From assembly GCF_016921195.1 (NCBI RefSeq), contig NZ_JAFGYF010000006.1, positions 186,001-250,000 on the forward strand: a stretch of 64,000 nucleotides of DNA. The letters are read 5' to 3'. Numbering within the stretch: position 1 is the stretch's first letter; each line of letters starts with the position of its first letter. Position numbers and translations under genes: made by a program. This document shows positions 37,256-48,204 of the stretch, in pieces. Source of the DNA: Cellulosimicrobium cellulans (GTDB taxonomy: Bacteria > Actinomycetota > Actinomycetes > Actinomycetales > Cellulomonadaceae). The notes below the pieces were generated by a model. It made no database searches. It saw nothing but the letters and a program-made list of their open reading frames with translations, and was not told the DNA's origin.

Positions 37256-38854
37256 GTGAGGCGCCGTCGGCTCGCGCAGGACCGGGCGGCTCGTGCCGGG
37301 CAGACGACCCACGAGCCGACGACGGACGGTGCCGGGGCACCGGCGAGCTTCGTCAGCTTCGAGCTCCTTCCGCCCGAGCTGCGTACCGACGACCGCTTCG
37401 ACGCCGTGTTCGACGTCGAACCGGAGCCCGACCCCGGTACGCGACCGCGCACCCGGACGGCTCGGCGCGCTCCCGGCATCGCCTCTCGCGGGACGGGCGG
37501 CGAGGACGCCCGTCCCGCGTCCCCACCCGTCGACCACGGAGCACCGACCACGCGGACGGGCGCACCGAACGAGCCGCCCCGCGGTGACGACCGGGACGCG
37601 GCCCCGCGCCGCGCCTGGTACGCGCACCCGGTGCCGTGGGTCGCCGTCGGGGTGGCGGCGGCGCTCGCGGGATCCGTGGCGTTCACGGCCTCGATGGAGG
37701 ATGCCCGCCCCGTCGACGTCACGGCGCTCGCGGGCGGGCTGCGACCGCTCGACGAGCCTCCCGCGCCGCGCTGGACGGTCCCCGTGGAGCCGGGGACGGG
37801 GCTCGTCCCGGCGGTCGGCGCCGTCGTCACGGTCGACGGCGCTCTCACCGGGTACGCCGTCGAGGACGGCTCGGTGCTCTGGCGGTCCGAGTTCCTCGGC
37901 GACCGCGCGACGTGCCTGCCCGCACCGGGCGAGCCCGCCCGGGAGGTGGTGGTGTGCGCCGTCCCGACGGGGTGGCGCGAGCAGGTTGCCCGGATCGTCA
38001 CCGTCCGCTCGGCGACGGGAGAGGTCCTCGGGGACCGCACGGTCGAGACCGCCGGCCGCCTGTCCGTCGTGCCGATCGGCGCCGCCGACGTCGTGCGCGC
38101 CTGGTGGCGCGGCGACGAGGTCGCGCTCGTGCGCGAGGACGCCGCGACGGGCGAGGTGCGCTGGGAGCGCGCGCTCGAGCACGACGGGCTGGGCCGCGGG
38201 GGCGACGTCGTGCTCGACGTCCGGCGCGGCGTCGTCGACGTCCTGGCTCCCGGGGTCGCGGCCGCACTCACCGAGGACGGACGCGCCCTGGTCGAGGACG
38301 ACGTGTGGACCATCGTGCGGCTCCAGGACGGGCGCTACGTGGGCAACGAGTACGGTCGCGGCACGGCGACCGTGTTCACGGCGGCGGGCGAGCCGGCCTT
38401 CCGTGTCGAGGGTCGGGTCCTCGAGGCGCCGCTCTCCGACGGCTCCGCGCCGGGCGTGCTCGTCACGAACACGTTCGGGAGCATCGTCGGGGTGGACGCC
38501 GCGACCGGCTCGGCGCTGTGGTCCCTGCCGGGGACCGGCCTGCGGGCCGTCGCCCGCGTGGACGGGCGGGTCGTCGTCCAGACGGACTCGACCTATCGCA
38601 GCGTCGACGCGCGCACGGGCGAGGAGGCCTGGGCGGTCGAGCTCGACGACGACGGTCCGGGACCGGTGCTCACGGACGGGAGGTCGATCTACGTCACCGA
38701 ACGAGGTGCCGAGGGGCCGGGGCTCGTGGCGATCGCGCTCGACGACGGGGCCGTCGAGTGGCGCTGGGCCCTGCCCGAGGACACGTACCACGTCGTCGCG
38801 GTCGAGGGACGCCTCTTCCTCCTCGGCGCCGACCGGCTGACCGCCGTCTCCTGA
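37256..38854 (+). CDS. Membrane-anchored PQQ-like beta-propeller protein
   Basis: A 532-residue protein. A disordered cytoplasmic head of about 120 residues (Arg/Pro/Asp-rich) is followed by one transmembrane helix (about 126-146) and an extracellular domain of roughly 385 residues. That domain contains repeated blades of the PQQ/WD-like type, recognisable as GSVLWRSEF, GEVRWERAL, GSALWSLPG, GEEAWAVEL and GAVEWRWAL. No catalytic PQQ-binding residues can be assigned, so a scaffold or sensor role is as likely as an enzyme. The GTG at 37256 is preferred over longer frames. Confidence 0.75.
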   Translation: MRRRRLAQDRAARAGQTTHEPTTDGAGAPASFVSFELLPPELRTDDRFDAVFDVEPEPDPGTRPRTRTARRAPGIASRGTGGEDARPASPPVDHGAPTTRTGAPNEPPRGDDRDAAPRRAWYAHPVPWVAVGVAAALAGSVAFTASMEDARPVDVTALAGGLRPLDEPPAPRWTVPVEPGTGLVPAVGAVVTVDGALTGYAVEDGSVLWRSEFLGDRATCLPAPGEPAREVVVCAVPTGWREQVARIVTVRSATGEVLGDRTVETAGRLSVVPIGAADVVRAWWRGDEVALVREDAATGEVRWERALEHDGLGRGGDVVLDVRRGVVDVLAPGVAAALTEDGRALVEDDVWTIVRLQDGRYVGNEYGRGTATVFTAAGEPAFRVEGRVLEAPLSDGSAPGVLVTNTFGSIVGVDAATGSALWSLPGTGLRAVARVDGRVVVQTDSTYRSVDARTGEEAWAVELDDDGPGPVLTDGRSIYVTERGAEGPGLVAIALDDGAVEWRWALPEDTYHVVAVEGRLFLLGADRLTAVS

Positions 38855-38889
38855 GCCGGTCCGGATCGGGGACCGTGCCGCGTGGGCGC

Positions 38890-38919
38890 TTGAAGACGCA
38901 CGTGATGAACCGGTAGAAA
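38890..38919 (+). promoter_or_regulatory. Candidate promoter for the large multi-span gene
   Basis: TTGAAG (38890-38895), an 18-base spacer and TAGAAA (38914-38919) resemble a -35/-10 pair about 65 bases before the ATG at 38984. Confidence 0.35.
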
Positions 38920-38983
38920 CGGTCGGGGCCCTGGGCCCGGCGTGCGTGCGTCCGGCACGGCGCGACAGCGTAGGGAGTGCACG

Positions 38984-41077
38984 ATGACCAACCAGACAGA
39001 GCCGGCCGAGGACCCGCAGCCCGGCGCTGCGGGCGCCGGGCCGACCACGGCGCCCGAGGGCGCCGCGGTGGGTGACGGGGACTCCACGGCCGAGCACGCG
39101 GCCACCGGCGAGGAAGGCGGCGAGGCGACGGCGACGGGCGGGGCACCGGACGGACCCGGCGCCCTGTCTCCCTTCGCCGGGATCCCCGTGAGCGACTACG
39201 TGCGCGACGGCGTCGCCGCGCTCCTGCTGCTCGTGTCCCTCGCGCTGCCGTGGGACGCCGCGAGCCGCGCGTCCGACAAGATCGAGGTCGTCCTGCTGAC
39301 GATCCTCTCCCTGCTCACCCTCGCGCTGCCGTACCTCGCGCGCACCGGGGTGCTGCCCGCGACGTGGACCGTGCACACCACGCGGAAGGTCCGCCTGCTC
39401 GCGAACGCCCCGTACGTCCTGCTCGTCGGGGTGTACCTCGTCGTCGACGTCGTCGGGGGCGGCGACTTCAGCGACGGGTGGGGCGGCGTGGGCTCCGCGG
39501 CCGCGCTCGGGCTCGCGGGCGCGCTCCTCGCGGCGCAGCCGCGCCAGAGCGAGCTCGGCCCGCAGGACCAGGACCGCGCCGTCACGAGCCGGTGGCTCCA
39601 GGCGCTCCTCGTCGGTGCCGCCGTCCTCGCGGTGACCGTCCTGCTCACGGTCGTCCTCACCGTCACGGGGACCCGCTTCGGCGGCGCCCTCTTCGTCCTG
39701 CTCGTGCTCGTCTCCGCGCTGTTCGTCCTCGCGCTCGCCGGGCTGCCGACGTACGGCACGTGGCGCCGGTCCGAGGCGGCGCGCCTCACGCTCGTCGGGC
39801 TGGGCGTCATCCTCGCGGTGGCGTTCGTGCTCGGCTCGGGCAACAACGGGCTCGTCACGATCGAGAGCACGCACGGCGGCCGGTTCGGGCTCGTGCTCGT
39901 CCCGGCGCTCGCGGCGATCGCCGCCGCGCCCGCCGTGCACCGGGCGATGACTGCCGCCGACCCGGTGACGACCTGGGTGCGCGTCGCCGTGAACGCCCTC
40001 GACCTCGCGCTCGTCGTCGCCGGGTACGTCGCCGTGACCGCCGTGCTCACGCTGGCCGAGGGCGCTCGCGGCGTGCCGGTCGTGCTCGCCGTCGTGGTGG
40101 GCGTGCTCGCCGCGGCCGTCGCGTTCGTCGCGCGCCGCTCGCTCGCGCGCGACGCGACGTCGGGTCGCCCGCTCGCCCTCGGCGGTGCCGGTGTCGTCGC
40201 CCTGCTGGGCATCGTCCTGCTCGTCGTGACGTCCAACCGGGTCGTGTTCGGCGGCGGCGTGGAGCACGTGCTCCTCGCGTTCGGTCTCCCGCTGCTCGTC
40301 GTCGGCGCCCTGACCGTCCCGCGCGAGGTGCGCGCGTACTTCGCCGAGCACCGTCCGGTGCCGGCCGCCGCCGGCGCGACGGCGCAGGCGTACGTGTGGC
40401 AGCCGCCCGCCCCGAAGCCGGCCCGGCCGGCGCCCGTCGCCCACCCGGGCCCCGTGGCGGGGCAGCAGCCTGCGGGGGCCTACCCGGCGACCCCGCACGG
40501 CGGAACGGGGTACCCGGGTGCCGCGCAGACCGGTCCGGTCGCCGCGCAGCAGCCCGACCAGGGCCGCTGGGCACCCGCGGGTGGCGACGCCACCGAGGTC
40601 CTCCCGGTCCAGGCGGTCGAGCCCGAGCGCAGCGGGTACGCGGCGCGCCCGGGGCTGGACCCGGACCAGGGTCCGTCGACCGCGGTCATGCCGGCGTACC
40701 AGGAGGGGCAGCCCGGTACCGGTCCGCAGCCGACCGCACAGCCCGGCGCCGGCTACCCCGCACAGGGGTACGGCCAGCAGCACGCTCAGCAGGGACACCC
40801 GCAGCAGGCGCAGCAGGGCTACGGCACGGGCTACGGGCAGCAGCCGGCCGCGCAGCCGCCGCAGTCGTACTCCCCGCCCGCCCAGGTGCCCGGCTTCACC
40901 GCCGCCCAGGCGCTCGATCCGAGCACGCCGCTCGAGGTCCTCGCGCAGATCGTCCAGGACGCGCCGCACCTGCGTCCGCAGGTGGCGGCGAACCCGTCCA
41001 CCTACCCGGCGCTGCTCGAGTGGCTCGGCAACCTCGGCGACCCCGCCGTCGACGCGGCGCTGCGCTCGCGCCGCTGA
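38984..41077 (+). CDS. Large multi-span membrane protein with variant-LRR-like C-terminus
   Basis: A 697-residue protein of unknown role. An acidic Ala/Gly/Glu-rich head of about 65 residues leads into ten or eleven hydrophobic segments (about 75-450). A Pro/Gln/Gly/Tyr-rich linker of about 190 residues follows, with motifs such as GYGQQ. The C-terminal 55 residues (LDPSTPLEVLAQIVQ... to RPQVAANPSTYPALLEWLG) resemble the variant leucine-rich repeat found at the ends of several actinobacterial membrane proteins. The start has AGGGAG upstream. A 20-pair hairpin ends the unit. Confidence 0.7.
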   Translation: MTNQTEPAEDPQPGAAGAGPTTAPEGAAVGDGDSTAEHAATGEEGGEATATGGAPDGPGALSPFAGIPVSDYVRDGVAALLLLVSLALPWDAASRASDKIEVVLLTILSLLTLALPYLARTGVLPATWTVHTTRKVRLLANAPYVLLVGVYLVVDVVGGGDFSDGWGGVGSAAALGLAGALLAAQPRQSELGPQDQDRAVTSRWLQALLVGAAVLAVTVLLTVVLTVTGTRFGGALFVLLVLVSALFVLALAGLPTYGTWRRSEAARLTLVGLGVILAVAFVLGSGNNGLVTIESTHGGRFGLVLVPALAAIAAAPAVHRAMTAADPVTTWVRVAVNALDLALVVAGYVAVTAVLTLAEGARGVPVVLAVVVGVLAAAVAFVARRSLARDATSGRPLALGGAGVVALLGIVLLVVTSNRVVFGGGVEHVLLAFGLPLLVVGALTVPREVRAYFAEHRPVPAAAGATAQAYVWQPPAPKPARPAPVAHPGPVAGQQPAGAYPATPHGGTGYPGAAQTGPVAAQQPDQGRWAPAGGDATEVLPVQAVEPERSGYAARPGLDPDQGPSTAVMPAYQEGQPGTGPQPTAQPGAGYPAQGYGQQHAQQGHPQQAQQGYGTGYGQQPAAQPPQSYSPPAQVPGFTAAQALDPSTPLEVLAQIVQDAPHLRPQVAANPSTYPALLEWLGNLGDPAVDAALRSRR

Positions 41078-41082
41078 ACACC

Positions 41083-41127
41083 CGACGACGCCCGGTCACC
41101 TCCCCACGAGGTGACCGGGCGTCGTCG
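41083..41127 (+). terminator. Perfect 20-pair hairpin terminator
   Basis: Bases 41083-41102 are exactly complementary to 41108-41127 with loop CCCAC, starting six bases after the stop at 41077. No T-run. It isolates the leuA regulatory region downstream. Confidence 0.9.
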
Positions 41128-41220
41128 TGGCCGCCGCGGGGAGGAGCGGTCCCGTCGCGGGCGTACCCGCGACGACGTGCCCGAGGAGCGGACGTCCCCG
41201 GGGCACGCGCGGCGGAGGAG

Positions 41221-41226
41221 TACAGT
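41221..41226 (+). promoter_or_regulatory. -10 box of the leuA leader transcript
   Basis: TACAGT lies six bases before the GTG at 41233, so the leader peptide would be translated from a leaderless message start. Confidence 0.55.
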
Positions 41227-41232
41227 GGCGTC

Positions 41233-41281
41233 GTGCACCTGATGCGGCCGCTCCTCCTTCGTTGCCGCGGCGAGGCTCTCT

Positions 41282-41283
<2 letters not shown>
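41233..41283 (+). CDS. leuA leader peptide
   Basis: A 16-codon frame, VHLMRPLLLRCRGEAL then TAG, or 13 codons from the ATG at 41242. It contains five leucine codons, three of them consecutive (CTC CTC CTT). Short leucine-rich leaders in front of leuA are known in actinobacteria and control leuA by ribosome stalling when charged tRNA(Leu) is scarce. Its start sits six bases from a -10 box. The stop codon falls at the foot of the hairpin described next. Confidence 0.75.
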
Positions 41284-43131
<1,848 letters not shown>

Positions 43132-43137
43132 CACCTC

Positions 43138-43173
43138 ACGGAGCCCCGCCCGACGCGTCGGGCGGGGCTCCGT
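43138..43173 (+). terminator. Hairpin terminator of leuA
   Basis: ACGGAGCCCCGCCCGA (43138-43153) pairs perfectly over 16 bases with 43158-43173; the loop is CGCG. It begins seven bases after the leuA stop. Confidence 0.9.
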
Positions 43174-43320
43174 CGTGCTCGGTTCCCGACCCCAGGGCCC
43201 GGCTCCACCGGCCGGGAGTGTCGCGCTCGCCGCCCGTCGCACCGCGGACCGCCCGGGTATGACGCGACCCGTACCGCGGAGCCGGCACCGGGCGTGGGCG
43301 GGATGACGGAGAATGGGGGA

Positions 43321-44121
43321 GTGGTGCTGTACCGAGACGACGCGATCGTGCTGCGCGCCCAGAAGCTGGGCGAGGCGGACCGCATCGTCACCCTCCTCAC
43401 GCGCGAGCACGGCAAGGTGCGCGCGGTGGGCAAGGGGGTACGGCGCACGTCGTCGCGGTTCGGGGCGCGGCTGGAGCCGTTCATGGTCGTCGACGTCCAG
43501 CTCTACGTCGGCCGTTCGCTGGACACGGTGACGCAGGCGGAGACGATCGGCCCGTACGCGCGGCGGATCTGCGAGGACTACGGCCTGTACACGGCGGGCG
43601 CGGCGATGCTGGAGACGGCGGAGCGGCTCGTCGCGGACGAGCGGGAGCCCGCGGTGCAGCAGTACTGGCTGCTCGCGGGGGCGCTCCGGGCGTTGTCCGA
43701 GCAGGCGCACGCACCGGGCCTCGTCCTGGACTCCTACCTCCTGCGCGCCCTGGCCGTCGCGGGCTGGGCGCCGTCGTTCGTCGACTGCGCGCGGTGCGGC
43801 GAGCCCGGTCCGCACCACGCGTTCGCCGTCGCGCAGGGCGGCGCGGTGTGCTCGCGCTGCCGCCCGCCCGGGTCGACGGCGCCCGCCCCCCAGACCTTCG
43901 CCCTGCTCGCCGCGCTGCTCGCGGGGGAGTGGGAGACCGCCGACGCGTCGGACGCCCGGCACCGCAAGGAAGCGAGCGGCCTCGTGGCCGCGTACAGCCA
44001 ATACCACCTGGAGAGAACGTTGCGATCACTGCGCATGGTCGAGCGGGACGCGCCCGCCGCCTCGCCCGCCGGACCGGTCGGCGTCCCTGCGGACCCGCGG
44101 GCCACCGGGGCGGACGCCTGA
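43321..44121 (+). CDS. recO: DNA repair protein RecO
   Basis: A 266-residue recombination mediator that helps load RecA onto single-stranded DNA with RecR. The N-terminal OB fold reads [20 protein letters not shown] in the family pattern. A zinc-type cluster follows in the middle (CARCGE ... CSRC). GTG 43321 is selected because GGAG lies nine bases upstream and a weak -10 (GAGAAT) six bases upstream; ATG 43303 and GTG 43294 are in-frame alternatives. The stop overlaps uppS as TGATG, so the two are coupled. Confidence 0.92.
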   Translation: MVLYRDDAIVLRAQKLGEADRIVTLLTREHGKVRAVGKGVRRTSSRFGARLEPFMVVDVQLYVGRSLDTVTQAETIGPYARRICEDYGLYTAGAAMLETAERLVADEREPAVQQYWLLAGALRALSEQAHAPGLVLDSYLLRALAVAGWAPSFVDCARCGEPGPHHAFAVAQGGAVCSRCRPPGSTAPAPQTFALLAALLAGEWETADASDARHRKEASGLVAAYSQYHLERTLRSLRMVERDAPAASPAGPVGVPADPRATGADA

Positions 44122-44912
44122 TGGCGAAGCGGTCGTACGTGCCGCCGTTCGCGCACCCGAGCGGCGAGCGGGCTCCCGCCATCCCGGCGCAGTTCGTGCC
44201 GAACCACGTGGCCGTCGTCATGGACGGCAACGGCCGCTGGGCCAACGCGCGCGGGCTGCCGCGCACCGCGGGCCACGAGGCCGGCGAGGCGGCGCTGCTC
44301 GACGTCGTCGCGGGCGCGATCGAGATCGGCGTCAAGCACGTCTCGGCGTACGCGTTCTCGACCGAGAACTGGAAGCGCTCGCCCGAGGAGGTCCGCTTCC
44401 TCATGGGCTTCAACCGCGACGTCATCCGCCGCCGCCGCGACGAGATGGACTCGTGGGGCGTGCGCGTGCGGTGGGCGGGGCGCCGCCCCCGCCTGTGGAC
44501 GTCCGTGATCAAGGAGCTCGAGATCGCGGAGGAGCAGACGAAGGACAACGACGTCTGCACGCTGACGATGTGCGTCAACTACGGGGGCCGTGCGGAGATC
44601 GCCGACGCGGCGGCCGCCATCGCGCGCGAGGTCGCGGCCGGGCGGCTCGACCCGGGCAAGATCACCGAGCGCACCGTCCAGCAGCACCTCGACGAGCCCG
44701 ACCTCCCGGACGTCGACCTCTTCCTGCGCAGCTCGGGAGAGCAGCGCACGTCCAACTTCATGATCTGGCAGGCCGCGTACGCCGAGCTCGTGTTCCTCCC
44801 GGAGCCGTGGCCCGACGTCGACCGCCGGTCGCTGTGGCGCGCGGTCGAGGAGTACGCGCGCCGCGACCGCCGCTACGGCGGCGCCGTGGACGCGGTGGGC
44901 GGCACCGCCTGA
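44121..44912 (+). CDS. uppS: Isoprenyl (polyprenyl) diphosphate synthase, UppS family
   Basis: A 263-residue cis-prenyltransferase. The catalytic [10 protein letters not shown] near residue 33, STENWKRS, and the dimer-end motif [14 protein letters not shown] are present. The enzyme makes the long-chain polyprenyl diphosphate used as carrier lipid in cell wall synthesis; chain length cannot be read from sequence. recO-uppS is a conserved actinobacterial pair. The ATG shares its A with the recO stop. Confidence 0.94.
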   Translation: MAKRSYVPPFAHPSGERAPAIPAQFVPNHVAVVMDGNGRWANARGLPRTAGHEAGEAALLDVVAGAIEIGVKHVSAYAFSTENWKRSPEEVRFLMGFNRDVIRRRRDEMDSWGVRVRWAGRRPRLWTSVIKELEIAEEQTKDNDVCTLTMCVNYGGRAEIADAAAAIAREVAAGRLDPGKITERTVQQHLDEPDLPDVDLFLRSSGEQRTSNFMIWQAAYAELVFLPEPWPDVDRRSLWRAVEEYARRDRRYGGAVDAVGGTA

Positions 44913-44956
44913 CGTCGCGCCCCGGTCGCCGTCGCGCCGGCGTGGGCGCCGACCGG

Positions 44957-44962
44957 TAGCGT
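44957..44962 (+). promoter_or_regulatory. -10 box of the VOC gene
   Basis: TAGCGT is followed by exactly seven bases and then ATG 44970, the same spacing as at leuS and dgt. Confidence 0.5.
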
Positions 44963-44969
44963 GCGCGCC

Positions 44970-45347
44970 ATGGCTCTGAGCATCGGCATGGTGACCGTGG
45001 ACTCCACCGACCCCCGTCCGCTGGCGCAGTGGTGGGCGCGCCAGCTCAATGGGCGGGTCGTCGACGAGTCGGACGGTTGGTTCCTCGAGGTCGTGCCCGC
45101 CGAGGGCGTGACCGCCCCGGTCCTCGGCTTCCAGCGCGTCGACGACCCGACCCCCGGCAAGAACAGGCTGCACCTGGACCTCGGGACGTCGGACCGGGAG
45201 GCGGACGTCGCGGCGCTCGTCGCCGACGGGGCGACGTTCGTCGCCGAGCACACGATGCCGGGTTACCGCTGGGCCGTGCTCGCCGACCCGCAGGGCAACC
45301 AGTTCTGCGTCGGTGCGGCCGACGCCTCCGCGACGGCGGTCGGCTGA
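44970..45347 (+). CDS. VOC superfamily (glyoxalase-like) protein
   Basis: A 125-residue protein with the paired beta-alpha-beta modules of the vicinal oxygen chelate fold. The conserved end ADPQGNQFCV and the middle KNRLHLDLG supply typical metal-ligand positions (His in LHLDL, Glu/Gln position near QGNQF). Small VOC proteins of this kind include resistance proteins and glyoxalases; function is unknown here. The start at 44970 is supported by the -10 spacing. Confidence 0.8.
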   Translation: MALSIGMVTVDSTDPRPLAQWWARQLNGRVVDESDGWFLEVVPAEGVTAPVLGFQRVDDPTPGKNRLHLDLGTSDREADVAALVADGATFVAEHTMPGYRWAVLADPQGNQFCVGAADASATAVG

Positions 45348-45410
45348 GGCGGGGCCGGGCAGCAGGAGGAAGACCGTCGTGCACGATCGGACTACCGGCC
45401 GCGCGCCGGC

Positions 45411-46016
45411 TCATCGGTCGAGGCGCGGCGCGTCCTTCGCGTCGGGGGCGCGGGCGTCGGCGTCGAGGGCGACGCCGTGCCCGTCGAGCGCGACGATCGA
45501 CCCTGCCACGACCCCGGGATCTCGAGCGGCCCGACGGCGGACCGTGACGACCACCCCGACGACCACGGCGAGAACGAGCGCGACGAGCACCGCGACGCCC
45601 CAGGGCGACCCCGTGGCCGCGGCGAAGGCGGCCGTCCACACCGCCCAGCCCACGGTCGCGTAGATCGTCGCGTGGACCGCGCAGCCGAGCGTCATCGCGG
45701 CGAGGTAGCGGCCGAACGGCATGCGGACGACGCCGGCAGCGGCGTTGACGACGGTCTTGGTGCCGGTCGCGAGGAACGACACGGGGACGGCGAGGACGCC
45801 CCACCGCCGGACGGTCTCGATCCCGCGCGCGGCGGAGCGCCCGGAGAGCCACGCGTGGACGCGTGCGACCCACGGCCTCACGGGGCGCGTGCGGTCGAGC
45901 GTCCACGTCGTGACGAGCCGCGCGATCCAGTACGTCGCCTGCGTCCGCACGAACGCGATCGCGAAGAAGAACGCGAAGAGCGCGGCGAACGGGGCGCCGT
46001 CCAGCGCGTCGGGCAC
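45411..46016 (-). CDS. DedA/VTT-like membrane protein
   Basis: A 201-residue protein with four or five helices. The central part, with FLATGTKTVVNAAAGVVRMPFGRYL followed by a hydrophobic stretch, resembles the re-entrant/amphipathic VTT segment of DedA proteins (FxPGxRxxxPxxAGxxxMxxxxF). The family handles phospholipid or undecaprenyl-phosphate flipping. The match is partial and the N-terminus is shorter than in typical DedA. The GTG start at 46016 lies three bases after the zur stop, so it may be the last gene of the znuABC-zur transcript. Confidence 0.55.
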   Translation of the reverse strand: MPDALDGAPFAALFAFFFAIAFVRTQATYWIARLVTTWTLDRTRPVRPWVARVHAWLSGRSAARGIETVRRWGVLAVPVSFLATGTKTVVNAAAGVVRMPFGRYLAAMTLGCAVHATIYATVGWAVWTAAFAAATGSPWGVAVLVALVLAVVVGVVVTVRRRAARDPGVVAGSIVALDGHGVALDADARAPDAKDAPRLDR

Positions 46017-46019
46017 GGC

Positions 46020-46421
46020 TCAGCCCTGCGCGGCGGTGGCCCGTGCGCACCCCGAGCACGTGCCGAACAGCTCGATCGTGTGCTGGATGTCGACGAAGCC
46101 GTGCGACGTGCCCACCTGGTTGGCCCACGCCTCGACGGTCGGGCCGTCGATCTCGACCGTGCGGCCGCACGTGCGGCACACGAGGTGGTGATGGTGCTCG
46201 CGCCGCTCGCACCGGCGGTAGAGGTTCTCGCCCTCCTCGGTGCGCAGCACGTCGACGTCGCCGCCGTCCGCGAGGCTCTGGAGCGTGCGGTAGACCGTGG
46301 CGAGGCCCACGTTGTCGCCGCGCGTGCGCAGGATCTCGTGGAGCTGCTGGGCGCTGCGGAAGTCGTCGAGGTCCTCCAGCGCGTCCGAGACGGCGGCGCG
46401 CTGGCGGGTCATGCGCTGCAC
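46020..46421 (-). CDS. zur: Fur family regulator, probably zinc-responsive Zur
   Basis: A 133-residue Fur-type repressor. The winged helix spans SAQQLHEILRTRGDNVGLATVYRTL in two parts, and the metal region has REHHHHLVCRTCG and a second pair CSGC near the end. The location directly behind znuB and the Zur box at znuA argue for zinc rather than iron. GTG 46421 is preceded by GGAGGTGA, one of the strongest ribosome sites in the window. It overlaps the znuB end by 13 bases. Confidence 0.9.
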   Translation of the reverse strand: MQRMTRQRAAVSDALEDLDDFRSAQQLHEILRTRGDNVGLATVYRTLQSLADGGDVDVLRTEEGENLYRRCERREHHHHLVCRTCGRTVEIDGPTVEAWANQVGTSHGFVDIQHTIELFGTCSGCARATAAQG

Positions 46422-47377
46422 GAGTCACCTCCAGGTGTGCGGTTCGACGCCCCTGAGGGTACGAGGTCGAGCTCGACGTCGTCGGGGATGTCCGGGTGCG
46501 GGTCCCGCGCCACGCGCGGGCGTCGCCGCACCCACAGGGGTCGCAGGACGGCCACGACGAGGTAGGTGGCGATCGCGAGGACCACGATGGTCGCGCCGGG
46601 CGAGACGTTGTTCCAGTAGGTGAAGGACAGCCCGACGACGCACACGACCACGCCCACGACGGACGCGACGAGCATCGTCCGGCGGAACGAGCGCGTGACG
46701 AGCTGCGCGACCGCGACAGGGACGATCATGAGCGCGCTCACGAGCAGGAGCCCCACGACCCGCATGGAGACCGTCACGGTGAGCGCGGCGACGACGGCGA
46801 CGGCGATGTTGAGCGTGCGGACCGGGAGGCCCGACGCCCGCGCGAACTCCTCGTCGTGGCTCACGGAGAACAGCGCCGCGCGCAGCCCGACCCCGACGAG
46901 GAGGATGACGGCGCTGAGCACGATCGTGAGGACGAGGTCCGAGGGCGTGACGGTCGAGATGGAGCCGAACAGGTACTGCATGAGGCTCCCGGACGAGCCG
47001 CCCGCGAGGCTGATGAGCAGCACGCCGCCGGCGATGCCGCCGTAGAAGAGGAGCGCGAGCGCGAGGTCGCCGCTGGTCCGGCCCCGCTCGCGCACCACCT
47101 CGATGGCGACTGCGCCGAGCACCGCCGCGACGACCGCGCCCGGGATCGCGAGCGCGTCGTTCGGGACGACGCCCATCGCGGCGCCGACGAGCCACCCGAG
47201 CGCCACGCCGGTGAGCGCGACGTGCCCGATGCCGTCGCCGAGGAGCGAGAGCTTGCGCTGCACGAGGTAGGTGCCCACCACGGGCGCGCTGACGCCCACC
47301 AGCAGCGCGGCGACCAGCGCGCGCTGCATGAGCGGGTCGGTGAGCATCAAGGAGATCTCGGAGGACAACGTGGTCAT
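46409..47377 (-). CDS. znuB: Zinc/manganese-type ABC transporter permease
   Basis: A 322-residue permease of the ABC-3 family with eight or nine helices. It begins [22 protein letters not shown] and shows the conserved [11 protein letters not shown] and [20 protein letters not shown] blocks. It forms the membrane channel for zinc uptake with ZnuC and ZnuA. The ATG overlaps the znuC stop as ATGA. The C-terminal 40 residues form a hydrophilic tail, partly overlapping the zur start. Confidence 0.93.
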   Translation of the reverse strand: MTTLSSEISLMLTDPLMQRALVAALLVGVSAPVVGTYLVQRKLSLLGDGIGHVALTGVALGWLVGAAMGVVPNDALAIPGAVVAAVLGAVAIEVVRERGRTSGDLALALLFYGGIAGGVLLISLAGGSSGSLMQYLFGSISTVTPSDLVLTIVLSAVILLVGVGLRAALFSVSHDEEFARASGLPVRTLNIAVAVVAALTVTVSMRVVGLLLVSALMIVPVAVAQLVTRSFRRTMLVASVVGVVVCVVGLSFTYWNNVSPGATIVVLAIATYLVVAVLRPLWVRRRPRVARDPHPDIPDDVELDLVPSGASNRTPGGDSCSA

Positions 47378-48204
47378 GAGGCCGTCCTGGGTGCGTGGCC
47401 CGCGGCGAGGTCGGGGTTGAGCGTGTCGGTGAGCCCGGTCTCGGGCCCGGCGGAGCGGTTGCCGACGTCCGCCGGTTCGTGCGGGTGCAGGTGCTGGTGC
47501 GTGGCGCCGGCGTGGGTCGACGACGCGCGGGGCGGGGCGCCGTCGTGCACGACGCGGCCGTGGCGGAGCACGACGGCGCGCTCGATGAGCGGGGCGAGCG
47601 CCCCGAGCTCGTGGAGCACGACGAGCACGGTGAGCCCGTCGCCCACGAGCCGCGTCATGGTGGTGGCGAACGCCTCCTGGCTGGGCTTGTCGACCCCCGC
47701 GACCGGCTCGTCGAGCACGAGCAGGTCGGGCCGGCGGACCAGGGCGCGCGCGATGAGCACGCGCTGCTGCTGGCCGCCCGACAGCTCGGCGGTCGAGTCG
47801 TCGGCGCGGTCGGCGAGGCCCACGAGGTCGAGCGCCTCCGCCGTGCGGGCACGCCAGCCGCGGGGGAGTCGGAGCCGGCCCCCGCCGAGGAGGCCGGAGG
47901 CGACGACCTCGGACGCCGTGGACGGCATGCCCGACGGTGCGCTCACGCGCTGGGGCACGTAGCCGAGGCGCTGCCAGGGCAGGCGCGGCCCGAGCGGCGC
48001 GCCGAAGAGGTCGACGGAGCCGCGGGACAGGGGGGCGATCCCGACGAGCGCGCGCACGAGCGTCGACTTGCCCGAGCCGTTCGCGCCGAGGACGGAGACG
48101 ACCTCGCCGGCGCGAACCGTGAGGTCGATGCCGCGCAGGATCTCGCTCCCGCCGAGGGTCACGTGGACGTCGCGCGCGGCGACGAGCTCCGGTGCGCCCG
48201 TCAT
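47374..48204 (-). CDS. znuC: Zinc-type ABC transporter ATP-binding protein
   Basis: A 276-residue ATPase: Walker [10 protein letters not shown] near residue 43, signature LSGGQQQR, Walker B LLVLDEP. The extra C-terminal 50 residues include a histidine cluster ([14 protein letters not shown]) that could bind zinc on the cytoplasmic side. ATG 48204 overlaps the znuA stop as ATGA; a start six bases upstream is possible. It powers zinc import with ZnuB. Confidence 0.93.
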   Translation of the reverse strand: MTGAPELVAARDVHVTLGGSEILRGIDLTVRAGEVVSVLGANGSGKSTLVRALVGIAPLSRGSVDLFGAPLGPRLPWQRLGYVPQRVSAPSGMPSTASEVVASGLLGGGRLRLPRGWRARTAEALDLVGLADRADDSTAELSGGQQQRVLIARALVRRPDLLVLDEPVAGVDKPSQEAFATTMTRLVGDGLTVLVVLHELGALAPLIERAVVLRHGRVVHDGAPPRASSTHAGATHQHLHPHEPADVGNRSAGPETGLTDTLNPDLAAGHAPRTAS

